Of a DNA stretch of 64,000 nucleotides, positions 50,730 to 59,329 are shown in pieces. The position numbers were made by a program, and so were the translations under genes. Origin of the DNA: COMBO-56-21 sp041559015. Its GTDB lineage: Archaea > Thermoplasmatota > Thermoplasmata > UBA10834. The notes under the pieces were generated by a model. That model worked only from the letters and a program-made list of their open reading frames with translations, did not search any database and was not told the origin of the DNA. The stretch lies in NCBI GenBank assembly GCA_041559015.1, contig JBFFED010000001.1, forward strand, positions 1-64,000, in the 5' to 3' direction. Every line of letters begins with the position of its first letter. The first letter of the stretch is position 1.

Positions 50730-52352
50730 ATAGGATACTTCCCTAAGCAGAGAGGAATCGCAACAATTCTCATAACGACGTCAGTGTTAACTCTGGTCTT
50801 CCTTGGTTTGGCTCCGTTCGCAACGGACGCTCCGGTCTTTGATGAACATGAACTGAGCACGACCATCCGTTTCATTGCGCAGTCGCTTCTGATGTTCGTC
50901 TCCTTCGGGGTCTTCTTCATAATCTGGCTGCCGCCGGGCAGACCTCGAGACTATCAGTCCGCATTCATTGCGGTTACTTTCCTTGCCACAGGCGCACTGA
51001 CCTTCGCGCACATCCTGACATGTAGGGAGCTGCTGAGCGCCCTTGGGAGCACAGAGGACGCTCTGGGATCCTACTTCCACATGATGAGCTCAGTGGTGAT
51101 GGCGATAGGGCTGGCAACGGCTGCGTTCATCCCGAGCAAGCGCAAGGTGTCAGAAAGGGAGATGCGGCTGCTGATACTGGCCTTCGTCGCAATCACGGCT
51201 GCTCTGATGGCAACCCCGCTCATACTGGGGCATTCCCTACCGTCACTCTGCCCGCATGATACCCCTGACTGCCCAATCAGGATATCCATGGAGATTGCTG
51301 CAATCTTTGCGCTTGTCTTGGGGTCCATCAAGTACTTCATGCTGACCCTGAGGTCCAACGATATGCTGTATGCCTGTCTTGGATCGGCGACGGTCGCCGG
51401 GTTCTATACCCACATGGTCTTCTCAATGCACAACAACCCGTATGACATGTGCAGCCTGCTCTCGCTAGTCTTCGCCATGATCTGCTACAGTTACGTGTTC
51501 GTGGCCCTGTTCAGGGGAGAAATCATACAGCCCTACCGAAAGCTGAGTGCTTCGCAGATACAGGCGGAGAGGCGGCGGAAGGAGGCGGAGGCTGCGACAG
51601 TGAAGGCGCAGACATATCTGGACTTCCTGAGTCACGACGTCGCGAACATGATATCCCCGATCATGAACCGGGCCGAGATGATACTGCGGTCCCCGAACGT
51701 CACTGAGAAGGAGAGGGAAGAGGCGCACAAGATAGTTGAGCAGACGCAGAAGGTGTCATCGCTCATAGTGAACCTGAGGAGGCTCTCGAGCGCAGAGAAG
51801 ATTGATGCGAGGATGCTGGGACCAGTGGATCTTCGCGTCCTACTGACTGACCTTGAGAAGACGAGGAGAGAGAGTCACCGCAACTTGGATCTGAGCTTTG
51901 ATTTCAGCTTCCCCGAGGATCCCGAGATCAAGGTCAGGGGCGGGAGTGTCACAGAGGATATTATCGCCGAGATAATCGATAACGCCATCAAGCACACAAA
52001 GAAGGACTTTGTGGAGGTCGAGGTGGAGGTGTACGCCAGCAAGGGCGATTCTCAGGAGGATAACTGGACCATAGAGGTCCGGGACCACGGGCCGGGAATA
52101 CCTGACCAGACGAAGAAGGCCCTAGATGTCGCATCTCCTGACCCGAAGCGGAGATTCACGAGGGGGATCGCCTCGAGCCTGTCGGTCATACCACTGATTG
52201 CGGAGCAACTCGGAGGCAGGATAAGGATAGAGGACAGGGTTCCCGGTGATTACACGCAGGGGACGAAGGTGATAATCACGCTTCCCCGGGCACCCCGTGA
52301 GCGACCGAATACTTCTGGAACGATTGCACGGAGTGGAGAGTCGGGGCAATAG
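50730..52352 (+). CDS. Membrane sensor histidine kinase
   Basis: This ~540-residue kinase has an N-terminal membrane sensor of seven or eight helices (about residues 10-255). A coiled-coil linker (QIQAERRRKEAEAATVKAQ) leads to the HisKA-type dimerisation helix with phospho-acceptor His in YLDFLSHDVANMISPIMNRA. The HATPase domain shows the N box IIAEIIDNAIKHTK and G1 box VRDHGPGIPD. The first standard codon is GTG 50784, which truncates helix 1. Upstream in frame, ATA at 50730 stands 9 bases behind aaggag and restores the helix (GYFPKQRGIATILITTSVLT), so I place the start there provisionally. No response regulator gene is adjacent. Confidence 0.82.
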   Translation: MGYFPKQRGIATILITTSVLTLVFLGLAPFATDAPVFDEHELSTTIRFIAQSLLMFVSFGVFFIIWLPPGRPRDYQSAFIAVTFLATGALTFAHILTCRELLSALGSTEDALGSYFHMMSSVVMAIGLATAAFIPSKRKVSEREMRLLILAFVAITAALMATPLILGHSLPSLCPHDTPDCPIRISMEIAAIFALVLGSIKYFMLTLRSNDMLYACLGSATVAGFYTHMVFSMHNNPYDMCSLLSLVFAMICYSYVFVALFRGEIIQPYRKLSASQIQAERRRKEAEAATVKAQTYLDFLSHDVANMISPIMNRAEMILRSPNVTEKEREEAHKIVEQTQKVSSLIVNLRRLSSAEKIDARMLGPVDLRVLLTDLEKTRRESHRNLDLSFDFSFPEDPEIKVRGGSVTEDIIAEIIDNAIKHTKKDFVEVEVEVYASKGDSQEDNWTIEVRDHGPGIPDQTKKALDVASPDPKRRFTRGIASSLSVIPLIAEQLGGRIRIEDRVPGDYTQGTKVIITLPRAPRERPNTSGTIARSGESGQ

Positions 52353-52752
52353 ACCTTGGCATACCGGACTTAGGACAAGGGGATGGCACCCGGCGAGTAA
52401 GATTGATATCACGCTCCGACATCACCATACCCTTCGCCGAGCTGCACAATGGTTCGAATGCAGGAAAACCGCTAGTTGAACTGCGATTGATTCTGCGAGC
52501 TATGCGTGAGCGAGCGCTCGGCGGGAACCGCACCATCGACGAGCCAGCAGGTTAGGACCGGAGTTCAATCAGACGGGGAATGCGCCCTCAAAAGAGCCTC
52601 TTCATGTTCTCTCACAACGCCCGGAGCACCTATGCCTGAGCCTAGCTCGAGTGCTCTTCCAACTATCGCAGTGATACCAGCAATGATTACAGTGGTTGGC
52701 GCGCGCCGCCCTGTCAGCAAGAATCATAAGGGATGAGGCTTGATTCACGACC
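52353..52752. other. Gap holding direct-repeat copy A and the methyltransferase promoter
   Basis: These 400 bases hold no convincing gene. They include repeat copy A (52509-52588), and a TATA-like aatcataag (52723-52731) about 25 bases before the GTG at 52753, which would give a leaderless transcript for the methyltransferase. Confidence 0.45.
52509..52588 (+). repeat. Diverged direct repeat, copy A
   Basis: About 80 bases resemble the segment at 53598-53676. Shared blocks are gggaaccgcacc, cgagccag and gagttcaatcag, then aatgcgc. The two copies lie just before and just after the methyltransferase gene. The nature of the element is unknown; it does not fold as a tRNA by eye and no coding signal is seen. 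Confidence 0.65.
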
Positions 52753-53571
52753 GTGACAAGACAGGTCGGACGCTTGCCGGAGGGTTTGGCGTTATCCGAA
52801 GCACCCAAGATAGCAGAGAAGCTCGGGTTAATCTCCGGGGGCAGAGTGCTGGATGTCGCAACGGGTAAGGGAGGGTTCGTCGACACGCTGATGAACACCC
52901 TGAAGGATTACGAATCCTTCATCGGGATAGACAATTGCACCTACTACGACTCCGCAAAAGAGATGAGGGAGGGAAGAACTCATTTCGAAGGACGGCCCGT
53001 CGAATTCCTCGAGATGAACGGAGAGGACATGGGGTTCGGGGACTGTACCTTCGACACAGTCTGCATATCGTACGCCCTGCACCATCTCGACGACGTTGAC
53101 GCGGTGCTGACTGAGATGAAGCGCGTGCTCAGGTCAGGCGGCCGTTTCATCATCCAAGAGCTCTACTGCGACGGCGACAGGACGGAGGCTCAGAGGGTGG
53201 ACAATCTCGACCACGAGTGGTGCGCGAGAATCGACCGCCTGCTGGGAGTGACCCACAACAAGGCCTTCGCGAAACAGAGGTTAGTGGACTTCGCGGGCGG
53301 CCTGGGCCTGAAGGATCTTGAGGTATTTGACTCCGACCGCCCTGTGGATTGTCTTTTCTGCGAGAAGAACCAATTGTGTGAGGACCCCAGGAACCGGGCG
53401 AACTTCCACGATTTGACAAAGAGGGTCGACGAGACATATGACAGGATAAAGGACTATCCCGACCCAGAAGTAAGGAACCGGATCAAGGAGGAAGGCGAGA
53501 TGATCAAGAAGGCGATAGCTAAATCTGGCTCCACACCAGCGCCATATCTCTTCATTATCGGCACAGGGTGA
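52753..53571 (+). CDS. Class I SAM methyltransferase with a C-terminal Cys motif
   Basis: This 272-residue protein has motif I RVLDVATGKGGFVDTL, IGIDNCTYYDSAKEM, and the YALHHLDDVDAVLTEMKRVLRSGG region typical of Methyltransf_11/UbiE enzymes. The C-terminal part has a Cys-rich segment (VDCLFCEKNQLCEDPRN), an unusual addition, and ends APYLFIIGTG. The start is GTG 52753, supported by a TATA-like element 25 bases upstream. The acceptor is unknown. It stands alone between the two copies of a diverged direct repeat. Confidence 0.83.
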   Translation: MTRQVGRLPEGLALSEAPKIAEKLGLISGGRVLDVATGKGGFVDTLMNTLKDYESFIGIDNCTYYDSAKEMREGRTHFEGRPVEFLEMNGEDMGFGDCTFDTVCISYALHHLDDVDAVLTEMKRVLRSGGRFIIQELYCDGDRTEAQRVDNLDHEWCARIDRLLGVTHNKAFAKQRLVDFAGGLGLKDLEVFDSDRPVDCLFCEKNQLCEDPRNRANFHDLTKRVDETYDRIKDYPDPEVRNRIKEEGEMIKKAIAKSGSTPAPYLFIIGTG

Positions 53572-53597
53572 AGAAGCCCAAGGTTAGAGAAGAACTA

Positions 53598-53676
53598 GGA
53601 GCGGGCGCGGTGGGAACCGCACCCCGGCCGAGCCAGTATGTCAGAATTCGAGTTCAATCAGCGGAGCAATGCGCTC
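53598..53676 (+). repeat. Diverged direct repeat, copy B
   Basis: This is the second copy of the element at 52509-52588, same orientation, about 1.09 kb downstream. It reads ggagcgggcgcggtgggaacc, then cgcacc, cgagccag, gagttcaatcag and gcaatgcgct. Similarity seems to fade into a CT-rich tail (ctcaaacccctttacttctc), which is also weakly shared with copy A. Confidence 0.65.
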
Positions 53677-53857
53677 GGACTCAAACCCCTTTACTTCTCT
53701 TCCTCCCCTATGGCCTCTCCTCCGCACGACCACCTTGGCGCCTTTTGCGCCCTTGCCACAATGACGTAGTAACCAAGAAATGTAGGTAGAGATTTCGAAA
53801 AAGGATTGAAAGAGGGAGATACTCAGCCTCCCTCGGAAAAGTCTTCTTAGTTCTGCC

Positions 53858-55015
53858 TCATGCGTGGAGCGCTGTGAGGAAGTCTCCCCAGCCTGTGTCG
53901 GCTGCGAACTGTGTGCCCAGGTAGTCCGTCCCGTACCAATCCCAGTCGTTGCTGCCAGCCCAATAGAGGGTAATGCCTCCGCAATCACCCATCTTGGGAC
54001 CTCCCCAGAAGTCAGCAACATATGCCTGGACGTCGGCCCTGACCTGGGTGGTGAGCGACCTCAGGGTGGTGTCGGTGATGCCGCTCTGGTCCAGCAGGTG
54101 GTATGCTAGGTCGTACATGTCGACGTAGTACGGAATCGCTGTCATCGCATGGCTATCACCGACAGCATCCTCGTAGTCATTCTGATACGATGGCAGCATG
54201 TCCAGCATCCTTGCCGACCAGTTCTCGAAGTTGCCAATGCGGGCTTCGAATTCAGCAATATCAATCGATGCGAGAGTCATTCTCCCGCCGTTCGTGGGAC
54301 CGTAGTGCGACCCCCATTCAGAGACCATAACCGCCCCCAATTCCTGCGGCGTCATGGCTGGATCGTTGACTAGCTCTGTGAGGATATCGTCGAGCGGGAG
54401 GCCGTCTCCTGGCCCGTACTCTTCAGACGCAACCATGTACTGAACCATGTCCGTCAGCGACAGGGCATAAGCGACCTCCAACATTGCCATGTTGCAGGCA
54501 TCGAATGCGAGCACATCGACTGTCTCACCGGCCTCTGTGAAGGCACTCTCCAGGTCTGTCATGTTGATTGAACTGGCGGAGGTCTCGTCTGTGCAGATGT
54601 ACTGCCATCCGAAGCCGTGATCCCACAGACTGAGTCCGAAGTACGTGGACGGCCAAAGCGTCGTCGCACGGTCGACCCACCAAGACAGTGTGGCTGGATC
54701 GCCAGTGTCCATCTCGTCATGCGTTTCGATGGTGGTGACTGTCTCCCCAGAAACCTCCACGATCTCGATGCCCGATGTGGACTTCATGTCCAGCACAGCA
54801 ACGAGGTTCACGTCGCTGCTCTCAGGAACCGCCTGCAAGAACGGAAGGGTGGTCTTCTCCCAATACGGTTCGAGGCTATTGTCCGCGGCTACATAGATGG
54901 CGAAGGTCCATGATGCCGTCTCAGCACGGGCTCCCGGTGTGATGAGCATCGCCCCAGGCACAATCAGGGCGGCGGCCAACAACACACACGCCGTTCGATT
55001 TCTCCTTTCTCCCAT
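53858..55015 (-). CDS. Secreted clostripain-family (C11) cysteine peptidase, second copy
   Basis: This 385-residue exported peptidase has a signal peptide (TACVLLAAALIVPGAMLITP) and then WTFAIYVAADNSLEPYWEKT. The catalytic His is in LSLWDHGFGWQYI and the Cys in LAFDACNMAMLEVAYAL. It is related to the protein at 24397-25686 but clearly diverged, so the pair is an old duplication. The minus-strand TATA element gatatttac (near 55077) lies about 60 bases upstream of the ATG. Likely acts at the cell surface; substrates are unknown. Confidence 0.86.
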   Translation of the reverse strand: MGERRNRTACVLLAAALIVPGAMLITPGARAETASWTFAIYVAADNSLEPYWEKTTLPFLQAVPESSDVNLVAVLDMKSTSGIEIVEVSGETVTTIETHDEMDTGDPATLSWWVDRATTLWPSTYFGLSLWDHGFGWQYICTDETSASSINMTDLESAFTEAGETVDVLAFDACNMAMLEVAYALSLTDMVQYMVASEEYGPGDGLPLDDILTELVNDPAMTPQELGAVMVSEWGSHYGPTNGGRMTLASIDIAEFEARIGNFENWSARMLDMLPSYQNDYEDAVGDSHAMTAIPYYVDMYDLAYHLLDQSGITDTTLRSLTTQVRADVQAYVADFWGGPKMGDCGGITLYWAGSNDWDWYGTDYLGTQFAADTGWGDFLTALHA

Positions 55016-55314
55016 ATCGCATCAATCCCAGGAGGCTCACACGCATTAGGAACCTCCTCGACGAAACGAATGTAAATATCGCTACTTGAAGCTATTTCCA
55101 CACGTAACGCCGCAATCTTCGTCCGCGCCGTTCGCGTCGCACCGTTCTTATTGCATAACTCGCCACGGCTCCTGAGTCCGGCCACACCTCCATTGCCTTC
55201 AGTCGCCAGTCTCCTTGGCCGAAAGAACCTATCATTGCCTCTATCCAAGTCTCCGTCAGCCCCTATGGCCTTTTCTCCACGCTGACGACAATCGGATTGG
55301 AGGATGCTGCAAAA
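55016..55314. other. Intergenic region downstream of tRNA-Arg and upstream of the C11 gene
   Basis: The stretch contains the C11 gene promoter (gatatttac on the minus strand) and an oligo-T stop for the tRNA (minus-strand tttt directly after the discriminator base, 55311-55314). The open frames that run through here also run through the tRNA and are not credible. Confidence 0.4.
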
Positions 55315-55388
55315 TGGGCCCGGTGGGATTCGAACCCACGTCGTCGGCTCCGAAGGCCAAAAGGATATCCGGACTACCCCACGGGCCC
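55315..55388 (-). tRNA. tRNA-Arg, anticodon TCG
   Basis: This 74-base cloverleaf has acceptor arms gggcccg and cgggccc with discriminator A. The D-arm is gggtagtccggatatcc. The anticodon stem is ttggc/gccga with loop cttcgga (anticodon TCG). The T-arm is gtggg-ttcgaat-cccac. No CCA is encoded and no intron is seen. A run of four T follows immediately. Confidence 0.93.
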
Positions 55389-55618
55389 GCGGTAGTGATT
55401 GGCTGAGCGTATAATATGCTTTCCAGAGCCAGCGACGGCCGCCGGTGCCTATGGGTCAGCAGCCGGAAGAGCACATAGACCGCAAGGAAGACAATGAGTG
55501 CCAGGGCGAAGTACCAGAGGCTGAACCCCACGATTGCGCTCGACAACATCCTGCAGAAGGATGCTCCCTTGACGACAATATGACAGTGCCATTGTCGTAC
55601 ACACCAGGGTGACTACAA
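55389..55618. other. Short intergenic region between leuD and tRNA-Arg
   Basis: Nothing beyond a hydrophobic open frame on the minus strand (55549 leftward, WYFALALIVFLAVYVLFRLL), which continues through the tRNA and is therefore probably not a gene. The minus-strand region next to the tRNA (gtataatatgctttcc near 55410 read in plus as gcgtataatatgc) is AT-rich and is the likely tRNA promoter. Confidence 0.4.
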
Positions 55619-56113
55619 TCATCGGCCAATCATGGTCTTGATGTACGGTATGAGTCCTCCGGCCTGCAGGATGGCCGCTGCCCTCTCGGGGATCGCGTCC
55701 ACCCGAGCGACCTTCGAGCCGTCCTTCGACCTCAAGACACCTGCCTCTGGATCGACGGTGACCACCTCACCGTCGCAGAAGGTCTCATGGGCGGATTCAG
55801 ACGAGACGACCAACAGTCCGAGGTTGATTGCGTTCCTGTAGAATATCCTGGAGAAGGACTTAGCGACAACAGCTGACACCCCTGACTCCTTCATGGCGAT
55901 GACAGCCTGCTCCCTGCTGGAGCCACACCCGAAGTTCCCGCCTGCGATGACGACATCCCCGGGCTTGACACCAGGCGCAAACTCCTTGTTCGCGCCCTCC
56001 AGCGCATGGGAAGCCAGATGTCTTGGGTCGTACCTGTCCAAATATCTGCCCGGGATTATCATGTCGGTGTTCACGTCGTCCCCGAACTTCCACACACGTC
56101 CCTCAGAGGTCAA
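55619..56113 (-). CDS. leuD: 3-isopropylmalate dehydratase/homoaconitase-type small subunit
   Basis: This 164-residue swivel-domain subunit has KFGDDVNTDMIIPGRYLDRYD in part, GGNFGCGSSREQAVIAMK (substrate Arg/Ser loop), and ARIFYRNAINLGL-like SRIFYRNAINLGLLVV. It pairs with the large subunit whose stop it overlaps by 11 bases. In archaea these two-gene aconitase-family enzymes act in leucine synthesis (isopropylmalate), in the citramalate route to isoleucine, or as homoaconitase; the loop residues cannot settle this by eye. Confidence 0.9.
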   Translation of the reverse strand: MTSEGRVWKFGDDVNTDMIIPGRYLDRYDPRHLASHALEGANKEFAPGVKPGDVVIAGGNFGCGSSREQAVIAMKESGVSAVVAKSFSRIFYRNAINLGLLVVSSESAHETFCDGEVVTVDPEAGVLRSKDGSKVARVDAIPERAAAILQAGGLIPYIKTMIGR

Positions 56114-57374
56114 CCATGAGCCACCTCCTCGGATCCGCTATCTTCCCCTCGACGGCGCTCGCAGCGACTGTCGCGGGACTCCCAAGGTATATCTCAGCCT
56201 CGTCAGAGCCCATCCTTCCCCTGAAGTTCCTGTTGCCGGAGGATATGCAAACCTCTCCGGGTCCCAAGACCCCCTCGTGCGCGCCCAAACACGGGCCACA
56301 CCCGGGTGGGAGAATGGTCCCTCCCGCCTTCACGATCGTCTGGATCACCCCCATGTCGAGGGCGTCGGCGAGGACAGCCCTCGAAGCGGGCACAACGACC
56401 AACCTAACGCCGGGAGCGACTCTGTTTCCCTTTAGGACCCACGAAGCGGCGATGAGGTCCTCCAGCCGGCCGTTCGTGCACGTCCCGATGAACGCCTGGT
56501 CTATCCTGACATCGCCGAACTCATCGATGCTCCTGACTGATTCGACCCTATGCGGTCCGGAGACAAGAGGAGGTATCTTCTCCATCTCCAGGTCCATGAT
56601 CGATTCGAACGACGCGTCAGCATCAGACCTGCACGCATCGCCGAGAACCCCTTTACACTCAGGAGACCACGCCCCGAATGTTGAGTCCGCAGGGGCGATT
56701 GCTGTCTTCGCCCCCATCTCGACGGCCATGTTGCACAGGACCATCCTCCCAGAGATGGAGATGTCGAATAGGAACATCCCACCGAACTCGATGCATCTGT
56801 AGTCCGCCCCCGAAGGTCCCAGCTTCGACGCGAGGTGCAATGCGATATCCTTCGGGAATACAGCCTTGCTCAGGTGGCCCGACATGTTCACGCGGATCGT
56901 CTTCGGAACCTTCAGCCAGATGCGTCCAGTGGCCCACACACCGGCAATCTCGGTCGCTCCGAGCCCTGTCCCGAACGCGCCCACCGCTCCGGCGGTGCTG
57001 GTGTGGGAATCCGCTCCCACAACGAGCTGACCTGGCCTGACCATCTTATTCTCGACCAGGAGCTGGTGACATATACCCTCGCCGACGTCGAAGAACTTGC
57101 TGATGCCCATCCGCTTGACCGAATCGCGTATCTTCGCGTGGACCCCTGCGGTCTCTGCTGTGTTGGCGGGAGAGCGGTGGTCCAGGATGACGGCCACCTT
57201 GTCCGGATCCCATGGCTTGTCGAGCCCGAATTCGGAGAAGGCCTTGTCGACGAGGAACGTGTTCTCATGCGACATCACTAGGTCTGGTGAGGCCTCGACC
57301 ACCTCGCCTGCCCTTATGCTATCCAAGCTCGACGCGCGCGCGAGTATCTTCTCGGCGACTGTCCTGCCAGACAC
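56103..57374 (-). CDS. leuC: 3-isopropylmalate dehydratase/homoaconitase-type large subunit
   Basis: This 423-residue 4Fe-4S dehydratase subunit has cluster ligands in FIGTCTNGR and PGCGPCLGAHEG. The family motifs DHRSPANTAETA, GADSHTSTAGAVGAFGTGLGA in part, and ISSGNRNFRGRMGS are all present. The start is GTG at 57372-57374 (MSGRTVAEKILAR). It is transcribed with leuD and diverges from iorA. Confidence 0.92.
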   Translation of the reverse strand: MSGRTVAEKILARASSLDSIRAGEVVEASPDLVMSHENTFLVDKAFSEFGLDKPWDPDKVAVILDHRSPANTAETAGVHAKIRDSVKRMGISKFFDVGEGICHQLLVENKMVRPGQLVVGADSHTSTAGAVGAFGTGLGATEIAGVWATGRIWLKVPKTIRVNMSGHLSKAVFPKDIALHLASKLGPSGADYRCIEFGGMFLFDISISGRMVLCNMAVEMGAKTAIAPADSTFGAWSPECKGVLGDACRSDADASFESIMDLEMEKIPPLVSGPHRVESVRSIDEFGDVRIDQAFIGTCTNGRLEDLIAASWVLKGNRVAPGVRLVVVPASRAVLADALDMGVIQTIVKAGGTILPPGCGPCLGAHEGVLGPGEVCISSGNRNFRGRMGSDEAEIYLGSPATVAASAVEGKIADPRRWLMVDL

Positions 57375-57481
57375 GACAACGCTAACCTCGTACTTGTTAT
57401 TTCAAGGTAGCGCGCTCGAGAGGACACTTTTGCGATAGCTCGAAAAGGTATTTCCACCTTGGGCCCAATCACTCGACCGCA

Positions 57482-59329
57482 ATGGACAGGATCCTAGATA
57501 CACGAGCCGGCTCCAGGGTCCTCCTCCTTGGCAACGAGGCCATCGCAAGGGGGGCGCTGGAGGCGGGCATCGCAGTGGCGACCACATATCCGGGCACACC
57601 CGCGTCGGAGATAGGAGATGCGCTAGCGCGGGTGGCCAAGGACGCAGGCATATACTTCGAGTATTCGACCAACGAGATGGTCGCGGCGGAGATTGCCATG
57701 GGCGCGGCCGCCTCTGGTGTCAGGGCCATGGTGAGCATGAAGCATGTCGGGCTCAACGTCGCGGCCGACGCGCTGATGACCTTCGCTTACACAGGCACGA
57801 GAGGTGGTTTCGTGCTGGTCACCGCGGACGACCCTTCCTGCCACTCCAGCCAGAACGAGCAGGACAACAGATACTACGCTCTGCTCGGCGGCATTCCGCT
57901 GCTCGAACCCTCCAGCCCGCAGGAATGCTACGAGATGACGAAGGAGGCCTTCGAGATATCCGAGCGCCTGGAGCTGCCCGTAATCGTTCGCACTACCACG
58001 CGGATATCTCATGTGAGGGGACCGGTCACGGTCGGGAAGATAGCCCCGGGCGTGAAGAAGAAGGAGTTCGTGAAGGACCCCACGAGGTTCGTCACCGTGC
58101 CCGCAGTCGCCCGCATACGGCACAAGGTCCTGCTCGAGAGGCTCCGGGAAGCCGAGGCGCTCGCCGGCAAATCGCCCCTGAACAGGATCGAGAAGGTCAA
58201 TGGAGGAGGAGACATCGGGATCATCACGTCATCGGCCGCCTTCAACTATGCAATGGACGCCGCAGCTGGAATGTCAATCTCAGCTGACGTGCTCAAACTA
58301 GGGTTCTCTCATCCTCTACCGGCTGACAAGGTGGCAGAGTTCGTCAGTGACCACGAAAGGATCGTGGTCGTGGAGGAGCTCGAGCCCATCCTTGAGAACT
58401 CTGTGAGGGCGATAGCGCAACGCGCGTCTCTGAAAACTGTGATAGTTGGAAAGGCCGACGGTGCTTTCTCAAGGCTTCACGAATTCGACCAGGCGATAGT
58501 CGCCAGAGGGCTGCGCGCGGCTCTCTCCATGAGCCCGGAGACCGCCGAGGAGACGACCCCCCAGACCCAGGAGCTGCCCACGCGCCCGCCGGTCCTGTGT
58601 GCTGGCTGCCCTCACAGCGCCACTTACTTCGCGGTGAACAAGGCCACGAACAGGAAGGCGCTTTTCGCTTCCGACATCGGATGCTACACGCTCGGTCTGG
58701 CGCCCCCTTACAACGCCGCCGATTTCCTCGTCTGCATGGGCTCCAGCGTGGGATCCGCAGGAGGCCTAGCCAAGGTCAACGACCAGCCCGTGATCGCATT
58801 CATCGGAGATTCCACATTCTTCCACGCGGGGATACCGGGCCTTATTAATGCCGTGCACAACGGCCACAGGTTCCTGCTGATGATACTCGACAACAGGACG
58901 ACCGCCATGACGGGCCACCAGCCGCATCCAGGGAGCGAGAGGGGGCCGACCTGCTGCGATATCACGGCGGTCTCGATAGAGGAAGTGGTCAGGGGTTGCG
59001 GAGTCAAGTGGCTGAAGGTCGTAGACCCATACGAGCTCAAGACTACTGTTGACGCGGTCAAGGAGGCCTTGGGGCAAACGGGTGTCTCTGTCATCATCGC
59101 GAGGAGGGAGTGCGCTCTCATAGCGAAGCGGGACTCGAACGGCGCAATCATGAAGAAGCACTTCATTGACCAGGAGGCGTGCAAGAAGTGCAGGACCTGT
59201 GTGGACAGGTTCCAGTGCCCAGCGATATCGAGCATAGACGAAGTACAGACGATAGATGACGCACTCTGCGCAGGCTGCGGAGTGTGCGCTCAGGTCTGCC
59301 CGTACAAGGCTATCAAGGAGGTGAAGTGA
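57482..59329 (+). CDS. iorA: Indolepyruvate:ferredoxin oxidoreductase, alpha subunit
   Basis: This 615-residue TPP- and ferredoxin-dependent 2-oxoacid oxidoreductase oxidises aryl pyruvates from aromatic amino-acid breakdown to aryl-acetyl-CoA. The order is pyrimidine-binding domain (LLGNEAIARGALEAGIAVATTYPGTPASE in part), domain II, TPP domain (LCAGCPHSATYF, DIGCYTLGLAPP, GDSTFFHAGIPGL), and two 4Fe-4S motifs at the C-terminus (CKKCRTCVDRFQCP, CAGCGVCAQVCP). Its stop overlaps the start of iorB by one base (TGATG). Confidence 0.95.
   Translation: MDRILDTRAGSRVLLLGNEAIARGALEAGIAVATTYPGTPASEIGDALARVAKDAGIYFEYSTNEMVAAEIAMGAAASGVRAMVSMKHVGLNVAADALMTFAYTGTRGGFVLVTADDPSCHSSQNEQDNRYYALLGGIPLLEPSSPQECYEMTKEAFEISERLELPVIVRTTTRISHVRGPVTVGKIAPGVKKKEFVKDPTRFVTVPAVARIRHKVLLERLREAEALAGKSPLNRIEKVNGGGDIGIITSSAAFNYAMDAAAGMSISADVLKLGFSHPLPADKVAEFVSDHERIVVVEELEPILENSVRAIAQRASLKTVIVGKADGAFSRLHEFDQAIVARGLRAALSMSPETAEETTPQTQELPTRPPVLCAGCPHSATYFAVNKATNRKALFASDIGCYTLGLAPPYNAADFLVCMGSSVGSAGGLAKVNDQPVIAFIGDSTFFHAGIPGLINAVHNGHRFLLMILDNRTTAMTGHQPHPGSERGPTCCDITAVSIEEVVRGCGVKWLKVVDPYELKTTVDAVKEALGQTGVSVIIARRECALIAKRDSNGAIMKKHFIDQEACKKCRTCVDRFQCPAISSIDEVQTIDDALCAGCGVCAQVCPYKAIKEVK

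Noticed and set aside
52509..53676. Repeat copies as decayed tRNA genes
   Set aside because: The gagttcaatc block resembles a T-loop, but no acceptor or anticodon stem can be paired around it.
55256..55549. 97-codon minus-strand frame with a hydrophobic N-terminus
   Set aside because: It runs straight through tRNA-Arg in the same direction; the second half is translated tRNA sequence and there is no SD.
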